In this document: positions 23,605-34,009 of the stretch, in pieces | How positions within the stretch are numbered: position 1 is the first letter of the stretch | Layout of the letters: each line of letters begins with the position of its first letter | Source: Roridomyces roridus | Taxonomy: Eukaryota > Basidiomycota > Agaricomycetes > Agaricales > Mycenaceae | DNA length: 64,000 nucleotides | Reading direction: 5' to 3' | Assembly (NCBI GenBank): GCA_029378245.1 | Contig: JARKIF010000001.1 | Location: 3,658,001 to 3,722,000, forward strand | Translations under genes and position numbers: made by a program | Notes under the pieces: model-generated | What the model was told of the DNA's origin: nothing | The model's input: the letters and a program-made list of their open reading frames with translations, nothing else | Databases searched by the model: none

Positions 23605-25435
23605 TTTCTGCCACGTCAGCACCTCTCTTACCCTCCTACCCACACCACATTGACAAGCTACTCAATGTCTTCAAGGCCCACTGCCGAAATACGGAGAGGG
23701 ACACATTTTCATGTACATGGTGAGTACACTATGGCACAAATCTTGCAGAAATGACCAGTACTTAACTGGCTTTCAGGTGGTGCAGGTGGTCATGGTGCAG
23801 TCAGTGACGAAGAAGGAAGAGAAGGACATCCTGGTGAAGGGGAGGCCCTGTTTTATAGAAGTCAGATCACCAACTTGAAGTAAACCCCAGTTCTACTGCA
23901 AGAGACTGATCTCACTGTACACAGTGAATATTCACATGGCCAAGAACCAAGACAGCAAGGTCAAATTGAACTCATCAGTATGTACCAAATAAACATATCA
24001 GAGGCCCACTGCAAGCCCACTGAGCAAAAATCACAGCACAGGAACAATGCCACACTGCTCTCGCACTTGTCAGATGTCCTCCAGCATCTCAGATCTTCCA
24101 GGCACGCAAGGAAATTCTTGACAAGATGCAACAATACTTTTCCCAAGACAACAACAAGAGGAGGGTTTTTGTTCTGCATGGTCTCGGTGGCTCTGGGAAG
24201 ACTCAGATAGCTTTGAAATTTGTTGAGTCATGCAATGAGTAGAAACTGTCAAAATAGGGGGTTCCTGATGATTGACAAACTTTTTCAGGGATGAAAGGCA
24301 GTTCTTTGTGAATGCCAGCTCTTCTGACAATCTGACTGCATCCTTCGCAAACATAGCAATTTCTCAGGGGTTTGGAAAAACAGCAGAAGCTGGTCGTCAG
24401 TGGCTTATTTCCAAAGCCAGGAAGTGGACTCTGCTGTTTGACAATGCTGACAATCCAAAGTTAAAATTGTGGCCATTTTTCCCACAATGCACCCATGGGA
24501 ATATTATCATCACTTCCCGAAACCCACAACTGGCTGCTCTTGCCAGCCCAGATGCTCACTCTCAAGTTGGAGATTTGGATGGGGAAGATGCTGCTTCCCT
24601 GCTTCTTGCAAGAGCAGTCAAGAAGCACACAGATGAAAACCACAAATTGGCTGTGGCCATTGTACGGGTAGGTTACAAGATCCCTCAGATAATGTTTTCA
24701 TACTCAGTCAGGATGACAGGAGCTCTCATGCCTGCCTCTTGCAATCATCCAGGCTGGGGCTTATATTGCCAAGTTCAAATGTCTCATGAATTATCTGTCA
24801 ATCTACAGGCAGAACAAAGAAGAGTTACTGTGCCAGCACCCTGATCAAACTCTTGATAACTATGAATGGACTGTCTATACAACCTGGCAGATTAGCTTTG
24901 ACAAAGTCAGCCCTGTAGCTGTCCAGCTTTTACAACTTTGTGCATTATTGCACCACAGCAGTATTCCTGAGTCAATATTTGCCAATGCCACAAAGTGGAT
25001 ATTGAACAATGAAGGGAATGAAACTGAGTCAATGCAGGAAGCCCGGGAATTTCTTCAAAACTTTGTTTCAGGTTCAGGAGGTTGGCAGGAACAACATCTT
25101 CAGAATGTGGTGGCAGAAATTGAAGAATACTCTTTGCTTGAGAGTGATGAAACAAGCAAAACCATAAGCATGCATCCACTTGTGCATCTGTGGTGTTCAG
25201 ACACCCAACCCAATCAAGCCACGGCACGGGAGTGCATGACAAATATCTTGGGATGGCAATAGATCTTGGCCCGGAGGCATATTTGGAGAGGATCAGGGTG
25301 ATTGCTCATGTCAACATGCTTGTCCCAGATTTCACGATGGTGAAGTGTCAGTTCTGGGATCAGTATGCAAGGATTTATTGTGAAGGAGGCAAATTTGAGC
25401 AAGCGAAGGGTTTGTATGAACTGAATCTGGAGAGA

Positions 25436-26560
25436 CAGAGGGAGCTGCTTGGGAAGGACCATCCTGACACAATGACTGCCATGGCCAACCTTGCAATCAC
25501 ATATTGGCAATTGGGACGGTACCAAGAAGCAGAGAAGCTTGAACTTTCTGTCCTCGAACAGCGTCAAAAACTCCTCGGTGATGACCATCCTGACACGGTG
25601 ACTGCCATGGCCAACCTTGCAGCAACATATTGCCAATTGGGACGGTACCAAGAGGCAGAGAAGCTTGAACTTTCTGTCCTCAAACAGCGTCAGAAACTCC
25701 TTGGTGATGACCATCCTGGCACGCTGACTGCCATGGCCAACCTTGCAGCAACATATTGGCAACTGGGACAGTACCAAGAGGCAGAGAGGCAGGAACTTTC
25801 TGTGCTCCAAGGGCGTCAGAAACTCCTTGGTGATGACCATCCTGACACACTGTTTGCAATGGCCAACCTTGCAGCAACATACAGGCAACTGGGACAGTAC
25901 CAAGAGGCAGAGCCACTCGAAATTTCTGTGCTTGTAGGGTGCCAGAAACTCCTTGGTGATCACCATCCTGACACGCTGACTGCCATGACCAACCTTGCAG
26001 CCACATACAGGCAACTGGCACAGTACCAAGAAGCAGAGAGGCTCCAACTTTCTGTGCTCCAAGGGCGTCAGAATCTCCTTGGTGATGACCATCTTGACAC
26101 ACTGTTTGCAATGGCCAACCTCGCAGCAACATACAGGCAACTGGGACAGTACCAAGAGGCAGAGCCACTTGAAATTTCTGTGCTTGCAGGGTGTCAGAAA
26201 CTCCTTGGTGATGACCATCCTGACACACTGACTGCCATGAACAACCTCGCAGCCACATACGGGCAACTGGCACGGTACCAAGAGGCAGAGAGGCTCCAAC
26301 TTTCTGTGCTCCAAGGGCGTCAGAAACTCCTTGGTGACAACCATCCTGACACACTGTTTGCAATGGCCAACCTTGCAACAATATACGGGGGACTGGGTCG
26401 GTACCAAGAGGCAGAGCCACTCGAAATTTCTGTGCTCGCAGGGTGCCAGAAACTCTTTGGTGATCACCATCTTGACACACTGACTGCCATGACCAACCTT
26501 GCAGCCACATATGGGCAACTGGGACGGCACCAAGAGGCAGAGTCACTCAAACTGATTATG
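25436..26560 (+). repeat. nine 42-residue (126 bp) TPR units
   Basis: Consensus HPDTLTAMANLAATYxQLG then YQEAExLELSVLxGxQKLLGDD. Units are highly alike in DNA and keep the same length, and the last is truncated. From unit 4 on two types alternate: one with LFAMANLAATY and PLEISVL, the other with LTAMTNLAATY and RLQLSVLQG. The array therefore grew by copying an 84-residue (252 bp) pair. It is of the kinesin-light-chain-like TPR class that forms the ligand-sensing superhelix in fungal NLRs. Confidence 0.9.
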
Positions 26561-27236
26561 TCTGGTGCAACATCAGCGAAGGCTGATAACAGTAAGACCA
26601 CCGCCCCTGCACCAAACCAGCCTGAAACCCACCTATCAGCCCAGATCAAGTCACATTTTCCTATCATCTATCCTAGCAGATCATTGTGTGTTATTCTCCT
26701 TTTTAAATATGTATCAATCTGACTGGCTCATAGGGTAACTGATCAAGCTGTGGCTTTTCGTGTGGAAGATGTGACCACCTTGAACAACCAACTTGCAGCC
26801 GGGGGCCTTGTTGTTTCAGCGTGCTCCCCGCAAGATGCACTGATGTGGCTTGAAGCTCATCACAATGATCCTTTACTTGTTGAGTTGCGTTCACGCAACT
26901 TTGAGGGCCCCATGGCCACACAGCTGTCACCCATGGAATCTGCCCTTGTTGTTTTTGGCTCAATATCGGATGAGATGATCCCACGAATTGCAAGAGACCT
27001 GGTGCATCTCTCGGGCCTCACTGTGATGGTGCGTTCAAAGGGTGACAATCCCATACCTACATTAACCTCCCCTGTTGAGCGGCATGGGGCAGGGACTTCA
27101 TACTGGGATGAATCAATGGGAATGGCTGCCAGACTCCGCGGTGGGGCCTCTGCAGATGAGGAGAACATCCCTGGTGTAACACCCAAGTGGGAGGGCAAAT
27201 CCCATAATGCCACGGTGGATCTGAGAATTAAATTGG

Positions 27237-27248
27237 CCAGTGACACCA
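27237..27248 (+). repeat. target-site duplication, left copy
   Basis: CCAGTGACACCA, repeated exactly at 29450-29461 on the far side of the inserted element. Part of it may be chance or belong to the element end. Confidence 0.8.
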
Positions 27249-29449
27249 GTGGTTGCTCCCTTATTGCGATATCGTCGACCATTACTGCATCCCACATTGC
27301 AATAAAGGCATACCCTCATTGGGCGGCAGGGATTGACTTTATTGCATTATGGGAATGTGATGCATTATGTACACAACAGGAGCGAGACAGCTGGCGAGAA
27401 ACCTGCGGCCATCGCTGCCGGACATGCCGCCCGCGCACCGGACTTGGGCTTGTTAGATCCTTTGGTATCCATTGTGCCGCGGAGGGCCGAGGTTTCCCAT
27501 CGCCTGTTGAAATCGGGCACATCCGCCTTGACATTGGGAAGCTCCGGTTTTCCACGGTTGGTGAGCGTCTGATTATTGATATGAATGTGATTGCAATCAA
27601 TCATTGCCTCCAGCTACGCCAGCGGCCTCCTGTTCCTCTGCATCGAGCTCATCCCTGAATCGACACAAGCTACGGCATCAAGAGCGGCTGCCACCACTCA
27701 TTCGAGGTGTATGTAGCTTCCTGAGAATCCTGATTTGTTGTTTATACATCAGCATCACCGCATGCCATATCCCAAAGTTCCCACTCCCATTCCAACTCCC
27801 GTTCCCCCTCTTCACGGCGGCATTTGGTTAGCTTAGGCGACACACTCAGGGCATCCCGTGGCCGCTGGGCTCTCCCATTCCAATTGTGTGGCACCTCCAA
27901 GTAATCATACATCCTCCTTACGCTACTTATTATGTAGCTCAATGCATTGTTCTCGTGAAAGAAATGGCAGGTGTCAAGAATCTGACTCAATGCTGTTTGA
28001 TATGACTGAGCAAGGTTCTGACCTCGCAAATCGGGAGCAGCTGGGAACACGGCACTCAGAGCTAACCGTGAGCTGTTCTGGGTAAGAAGTCAGTGTTTCT
28101 TGGATTGTTCGGGCCGCAACCTCCTGCTGCAGCATCCAGCCAGCCGGTTCCGTGATATATAGCATGCCATCCGAATTATGTTACCTTATGTTATTTGAGC
28201 TGTTTGACAGCACTTGAGTGGTGATGTTGCCGAATCATGCCCCGATGTCTGAAAATTTCAAGGATCGCAGGACCCACAGAGCACTTTGAGTGGGTGTAAC
28301 AGGCTCGATAACCTTCTTTTGTATCAATGTACCCGATCCTGAACCAAATTGTGGACAGCTGGGGCAATGTATCTGTGCTCAATTGTGACGAAGAGTTAGG
28401 TTAGTCTCCCAGTGATTTCATCGCTGTGGGTTGTATTGTAGTGGTCTGTGGATGTGATTTCAAGGGTTTACAAAGATACAATGAAACTCAACACTTCCTC
28501 CGACTCACATTTCCCGTAAAACATTTGAACAGGTAAAAAAACCGCGTATTCCCCGAGAAAACTAACCGAGGAGTGCGCCACTCTGGGCTTAAACACTTGC
28601 TGTGGCTGTTATGTTCATGCTAAGGCCTCAGAATTTTTACCACACTCAAATATCATCCATAGGATACTCCTGACCGGCCTCTGAGTCCCTCAGAGCCACC
28701 TCAGCTCTGTGGTATACTGTGAACTGATTTATGGTTGAAATGCAAATTTCAATAACTGTAGAAGTATTGGGGCTGTTAAAGCAAGCCAGGGCACAGTCTG
28801 ACTGCTATAGGGACTCGAAGTCACTCATACAAGTGCCTGGATCCAAGTCAGTGTCTTAATGCAGGAAGATTTCACCACTGAGCAAGTGGGGAGCAATACA
28901 ACTCTGGATCGGCCTCTGGTCCCCACTCGGTCTCCACTGGGTAGTTTTCACCGTCTCATATGACGTATCCACCACTGATATGGATGCTAACATGCTGTTC
29001 TAATTGCTCGGGGTGTGGAACGGAGGAACAGAGCCCCATCAATGAATCTTGATGGGTTGTCCGAGTCGGTCACACACGCAGTAATGAAATTATATGTATG
29101 AATGTCATTTACTACATAAAGGGACCCACCTCTCCCCACAAGATCATCAGTAGGGAAGCCGGGACGGACAGCAGGAGGGCGCGAATGATCGAGGAATGAT
29201 TTGAACTGATCTGACATTTTGACAGCCAATGGGTCAACAACCCAACGTCACCAGCCGAGCTGGCACTGCGGGCGGCGGTCACACTGCCCCGGCATCTCGC
29301 TTGCTCTCGCTTCGCCGGTGTACCCGAAAAGGAAGTGTCCCATAATGCAATAAAGGCGATCCTTGGCTGGGCGGCCAAGGTACGCCTTTAATGCAATGTG
29401 GGATGCAATACTGGTTGCCCATATTGCATTAATGCTACAGCTACACCTC
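27249..29449 (-). mobile_element. 2.2 kb TIR DNA transposon inside the NLR gene
   Basis: Bounded by the 12 bp direct repeat CCAGTGACACCA. The two ends are imperfect inverted repeats: the left end has ACTGCATCCCACATTGCAAT, AAAGGC, then TTTATTGCATTATGGGA, and the right end on the other strand has TTGCATCCCACATTGCATTA, AAAGGC, then TTTATTGCATTATGGGA. Inside, minus-strand open frames (29,229-28,987, 28,050-27,742 and 27,604-27,365) read as fragments such as CHFFHENNALSYIISSVRRM and VPHNWNGRAQRPRDALS, possibly a decayed transposase. No catalytic DDE triad could be placed, so the superfamily is undecided. The length of the duplication is nearest to Mutator-like elements (9-11 bp). Probably non-autonomous now. 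Confidence 0.75.
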
Positions 29450-29461
29450 CCAGTGACACCA
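29450..29461 (+). repeat. target-site duplication, right copy
   Basis: CCAGTGACACCA, identical to 27237-27248. The coding sequence resumes directly after it (ATCTATGATGTTGG, IYDVG). Confidence 0.8.
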
Positions 29462-31033
29462 TCTATGATGTTGGCCTGGTCTCATACATGAAGGTCAGGA
29501 GATTTGTCTTGTCTTTCCCACTGTTTTTAACATCCCTTTCATCAGTTCCAAACTCAGTCTCTGGAGAATAGTGACCCTGCCATATCTCATGTTCGACCGG
29601 AGGTGCTGTCACATGTTTCTCTAAAAGTCAAATTGCGCCGTGGAGAGACAACATTGGACCGTTCTTTCAGTAACCTGGGCTTCCTCGTACACAGGCCAAA
29701 TGCTATAATTGATTGTGATTTGTGAGTATTCCAGTTCAGATGCAAGGAGTCTGGCTTATGCTCTTGGCAGCCTTGATTTCGGATATGAATATCCAGATGC
29801 CAGGATGAAGTATACCTCACAGAAATCCAACACAATGACTGGGGGTGGAACATTCGGGTTAACTGGGGCAGTCCCGGCATTCAATCTCACTGGTGGATAT
29901 GCCCATGCTGACAGTGAAACTGTGGAGAGAGCCGATGAGAAGGTAAGCTGGGCATCTTGACTCTTCTGCTCCACTGCATTGCTCATTGCACCCAGCCTCT
30001 GCCAAGATGTATCATTCACCATGAGATAGGGAAGAGTTGGGACCGAGAACAAGCCAAAATTTTGGGCAAGGATTTCAAATCCTATGATATATCCTGGCTC
30101 CCAGCCACAAATCGGAACAATATTCCATATGAGATGCATGTGGAATTTGGGTTGGGTATGTATATACGTCGGAACAAGGTTTGTCAGACAACACTCTGTT
30201 CGAGTCCTTCTAATTTTTGTATGAGCTATATTCACCTGAACTTCCTGGAATATCCTCCGTTTTTCGCAATCAAATTGTAATCTGGGTGTATGATCCGCAG
30301 CTGCAGAGCAAATGTTGTGGAGTCATGTTGCTTGTGTCTGTGCGTGTTTCAGTTCAAACCACAAATCACAATTCATGGGCATATCAGACATATATTCCTG
30401 ATGCACTTACTGAGGACAATCTCATGATTCATGAAACAACAACAGTGAATTTGAGTACCGTGCAAGGCAAGATAAGTCGGTCTATTCCTCAATATGTCAC
30501 TAACATTCTGAACAGGTACTCACATGAGGAGCAATGCCACCGTTCCGTATGATGCCGGAATGTCAGTGGCTGTGGCTTCCTTGGACAAATCCAAGAAGAA
30601 ACGAGGGTTGAACATCGGCAAATGGTTTAGCAAATTAGCCTCCAAATCATCACCCTCCAGATACAAGACCCAGTCACCGCCAATGGCACTGCCCATGTAT
30701 GAGTCTGTATCTTGTGGTTGGGATGCTACAAATAGGTGCTGGAAGGATGTTGTTTGGCCCAGCTTGGATTCCGAGTTCCAGAGGGTGGACACCAGCTCAG
30801 GAGATGTGGCGTGGAAATTGACCTGGAATGCTGAAAATGTTATGGTCACTCCTGCCACTCCTCCAACAGCAGCTACTGCTATACCTGATGTGACTGGCAC
30901 GTTGCAGCCACATGAAACTCTTTCATCATCATCAGCCTCAGCCTCCATTCCCCGAACTTCCAGCATATTTGACACCAATGACAAAGGGACACCCTTGACC
31001 TCCTTGGCTTCAAACAGTAAAATATCTGGATGA

Positions 31034-32605
31034 TTAATATCACAAGTGCTGTGCTTTTGTGTTTCTGATGTGATAAGTATTGTCTCTAGTGTTGGCCCGA
31101 TGTTGGCCACAATATATTTTGTTGAGCTACTGTACTATTTTGACCATAAATTCAGGTGACGGTGATACGACTGCGTATTTCGCACGCGTGAAATCTGGCT
31201 AAATAGCTGTTTTGGTGCGCACACCAATGCCTCTGTCAGGTGATATACAATAAGGGATAGGACTGAGCTCTGCGTCGCTATTCATGTATTAATGAGACAA
31301 GTACAAAGTCGTCAGTACATTACACTTGGCTATTCGTTCAAGTGATCGGTTGTAGTGACTCCAATAGGCGGTTCGCAGGGACTACTACTTGTGGAGATAC
31401 CATACCCAAGGAGATATAACAAGCCCAGGTGTATTCAGAAATGAGCTAGACTAGCTACAGAGCAAAGACGAAGGTTGCGCAGACGCATAGTACTATTATG
31501 ACAAGGTTCGCGGAGTACCTCGCGGACCGGTATAAGTCTATATATATGTATACCAACAGAGTGGCTCGTGTAGGCGAGTTGGAGGAAATACTACCATTCG
31601 TTCCGGTATTGAAGAGACACCCAGAAAAGAGATGACAAGTGGGCGAGTCGAACTCGCGCAGGGACACTAGTATGATCGAGAACTGATCAAAGTACAATCA
31701 TGATCATGGAAAGCGGCGGAATCACGGCAGGCGATCAGAGCGATGATCGCGTCTGACAGAATATGCCAGGAGTAAGCCTTGAATGACGAAGATGGCGGAC
31801 CGGGGTTATTTATGGACCTGGGTTGAGGGCTATAGTCATAATGAGAGCTGGCTCAGCAAGAGAGTGTAATGAAACGACAGAATCAAATTACCAGGCCAAT
31901 CGGCTCGAATGCCAAGACGGCATAACCGCCGATCAGACGGGCCAAGCAGCAACATAAGCAGCAGGACCACGCGAAGCGGTTCGAGGGGATGTAATATAGG
32001 TGACAGGACACCTAGGATTATAGGGAAAGTACGGAAATAGGGACGGCAGGCGCGCAATAGTAGTTATATCATCAGATCAGTAGGGAGTAGTATATAAGGC
32101 TTGTAGATCCCGCTCTTGCAGGATTGCATTGTACGCCTTCTTGCCTAGACATTGGGTCGAAGCTTGATCTGTGGTTATAGTGCAGTCTTGTGACTTCCGC
32201 GGAGATTTGTTGTATCATTTCTCTTAGCTTAGACGCAATATCAAAGGCACCCGAGCTCTGGTTCAACTTGGGTCAGCTATAGCAACATACTTAAGGGGTA
32301 GTGGGTTGCCCTCTGTGCTATAGTTCCTCTTCGTGTTGTATTGAAGTTGTATTGGTGTTTGGATATTGTGTGTTTCGGTCAATAAAATATAAAACCTTTT
32401 AATATCGTAACCTTGTGTTCGTTGTGAGCAGTCTACAAATCAGTCAAGAGATTCCTCTTAGTTCAAAGACATTTGAACTTGGTGTGAACCCTCGAGAATC
32501 AACCTACAAGCTTCCGAGAACCAAACCGCGGAGTATCAGTCTTATCTGTATACTTCAGACGACCCCGAACTCAACCGTTAGGTGTCAGAGTGCTAGTCAA
32601 GGAAT
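31034..32605. other. intergenic, possibly an old LTR remnant
   Basis: No gene is supported. Composition changes at about 31.2 kb. On the minus strand the stretch 32,073-31,234 begins TG and ends CA, and carries a CATAAATAAC box, which resembles a solo LTR. No matching target duplication was found, so this is only a suggestion. Confidence 0.3.
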
Positions 32606-32649
32606 TGTGTGTGTGTTGTGTGTGTTGTGTGTGTTGTGTGTGTTGTGTG
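32606..32649 (+). repeat. 9 bp minisatellite (GTGTGTTGT)n
   Basis: At least four head-to-tail copies of GTGTGTTGT are followed by related GTGTTGTGG text to about 32,665. Confidence 0.85.
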
Positions 32650-32854
32650 GTTAGTGTGTTGTGGAGTTGTATCGCTTCGCGGTCTACTTCTAGGACATTA
32701 CCTACTCGAGCTATCTACTATACACTAGTGCGCGTGACGCTGCGTATCAACGGGTGACAGTGGGTCATGAACTGAACCTATTTGGCCTTGGTGACGGTGA
32801 CAGCCAATCTTTTGGCCTCAGAATGGCCAAATTTGAGCTCACCCCTGTAGTCCC

Positions 32855-32941
32855 ATTATAATGTGCACCAGTCCGCCCAGAGGTGCACGTTATAATGTGC
32901 ACCCTACCTTTCCATGGGTGGTACACATTATAATGTGCACC
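32855..32941. repeat. three spaced copies of TTATAATGTGCACC
   Basis: TATAATGTGCACC recurs at about 32,858, 32,890 and 32,930. The middle one is part of a near-perfect 22 bp palindrome, GGTGCACGTTATAATGTGCACC. This could be transposase- or protein-binding subterminal repeats of a small element. A long AGGTATT...AATACCT hairpin follows at about 33,001-33,034. Confidence 0.6.
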
Positions 32942-33145
32942 CACCCACTAGACGATTGCAGCACCAGTGGCACCTCAGCATCTTTGATGCAGCTTAAATC
33001 AGGTATTGGTTTTTATTTTAAAAAAATACCTGGCTTTCCCGGGGATGGCTGATACACATCATGAGAGATCAATAGCACCAAAATGAGACACTTGATCAAA
33101 AAGCGCCTGCCCGGCACAGTTGTTACCATCATAATTGATCTGATG

Positions 33146-33338
33146 CATCAAAAATCAAAGTTGTAGAGCGGCTTGAGGGCTACAGAAACTGTCAACATGT
33201 GTTTTTAATTTTAGCTCAAAAGGCTTGGTTAGCTTGCAAAATGCAAAATATTTTCCCAAACCAGAGTCTTGGTTTATCAAGTCACAATTTAAGGGCTCCA
33301 AAGGGTCAAATTCAAGTCATTTGATCTCATCTGCCATG
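33146..33338 (+). repeat. diverged copy of the long-TIR element end
   Basis: The text catcaaaaatcaaagttgta, then gctacag, ctgtcaac, agctcaaa, gcttggtt, aaatgcaaaata, aaccagagtct and catctgcca runs in the same order as in the TIRs at 42,336-42,510 and 44,515-44,690, with many substitutions and small indels. An older relative of the 2.8 kb element inserted here. Confidence 0.7.
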
Positions 33339-33604
33339 AGTGAAAGGCCGTTGAATGAGATGAGAACAAGAACCAACAGATTGATGTAAGCCCGCCGGCT
33401 TACTACTGACGGATCACGGACATTACATAGTCAGTCTTGCTTGTCGTTTACCGTCGTCTCTTGTCGTACCTGCATCCTCGCTCGTCGTCTCTCAAATACA
33501 CCGTGGTTCTGTTGACTCGTGTGTGATTTGGGCTTTAGTGTTGACTGTCCGGCCGACAGCCTTCCAATTGCTCGACCATACGATAGGCCCCACCGGTACT
33601 CAGT

Positions 33605-33955
33605 GTCATGATATGACCCCAGGCCACAACCCGACGGGTTGTAACCCGATCAATCATCAACCATCAATACCCTAATCAGTGATCATCACTGATCGGCCGG
33701 GTCTTGTCTCAACCCCTGCTTGGTACTCCACTCTCCCCTGCATTTAAACCCCTACTTGTCGCGATCGCCCCTGCTCCTACCCCCTGCCCCTCGTACCTAA
33801 TTCAATCATGTAGTATATATACCCATCTACAGTCTCAGTACTGTAGACGAATCTAGTCTATTCTCCCTACGGCTTGCTCTACCTCTTGAGTCTCGTCTGC
33901 TGCTCTTCGCTCGGTCGCCTCGTTCGTTGCCGACTAGAACCCGACTTAGCCCTAG
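33605..33955 (+). other. putative LTR/leader of the gag element
   Basis: It begins TGTCATGATATGAC, carries a TATA box (tagtatatataccc at about 33,812) and C/T-rich leader text, and lies directly upstream of a gypsy-like gag. No second copy is present in the window, so the LTR ends are unproven. Confidence 0.4.
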
Positions 33956-34009
33956 GTGCTGACAAAAGATTCGTCTCCCCTTTACTCGAACACTCGACCG
34001 AACGAAACG

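Larger units (their letters stand above)
23665..31033 (+). pseudogene. NB-ARC/TPR NLR-type STAND protein, interrupted by a transposon
   Basis: Exons: 23665-23719, 23777-23879, 23925-23977, 24037-24238, 24289-24667, 24720-26685, 26734-27248, then after the transposon 29462-29493, 29546-29721, 29771-29942, 29996-30178, 30227-about 30,460, and a last exon ending TGA at 31033. A short N terminus with HVHGGAGGHG and GEGE is followed by the NB-ARC: P-loop HGLGGSGKTQIALKF, Walker B WTLLFDNADNP, sensor NIIITSRNPQL, GLPL-type LSCLPLAIIQAGAYIAK and MHPLVH-type ARC2. Nine TPR units follow (25436-26560), then a roughly 500-residue domain I cannot name. Such proteins act as ligand-gated immune or self/non-self switches. 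Two lesions are seen: a frame change near 25,247 (…TNILG to MAIDLGPEAY) and a 2.2 kb insertion after 27248. The TE flanks read on in frame (KLASDT / IYDVGLVSYMK), so the gene was recently whole. Confidence 0.85.

Noticed and set aside
25214..26546. Long minus-strand open frames (439 and 288 codons) opposite the TPR array
   Set aside because: The 126 bp unit is a multiple of three, so any frame that is open in one unit stays open in all. The plus frame alone shows the TPR consensus.
25436..26560. Regular repeat that might suggest a CRISPR or satellite array
   Set aside because: There are no unique spacers between short repeats, and the whole unit codes for TPRs.
23039..31033. Idea that 23-31 kb is a cluster of a small gene, an NLR and an unrelated beta-rich gene
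   Set aside because: Joining across the transposon keeps a single frame and splice phases, which favours one NLR gene. The small ORF at 23.0-23.25 kb stays separate and uncertain.
30520..31110. 196-codon minus-strand frame at the end of the NLR gene
   Set aside because: It overlaps the last NLR exon, which has the better codon pattern and a splice junction; no motif on the minus strand.
31234..32073. Solo LTR on the minus strand
   Set aside because: TG...CA ends and a TATA-like box are present, but no target duplication or second copy was found, so it is not called as an element.
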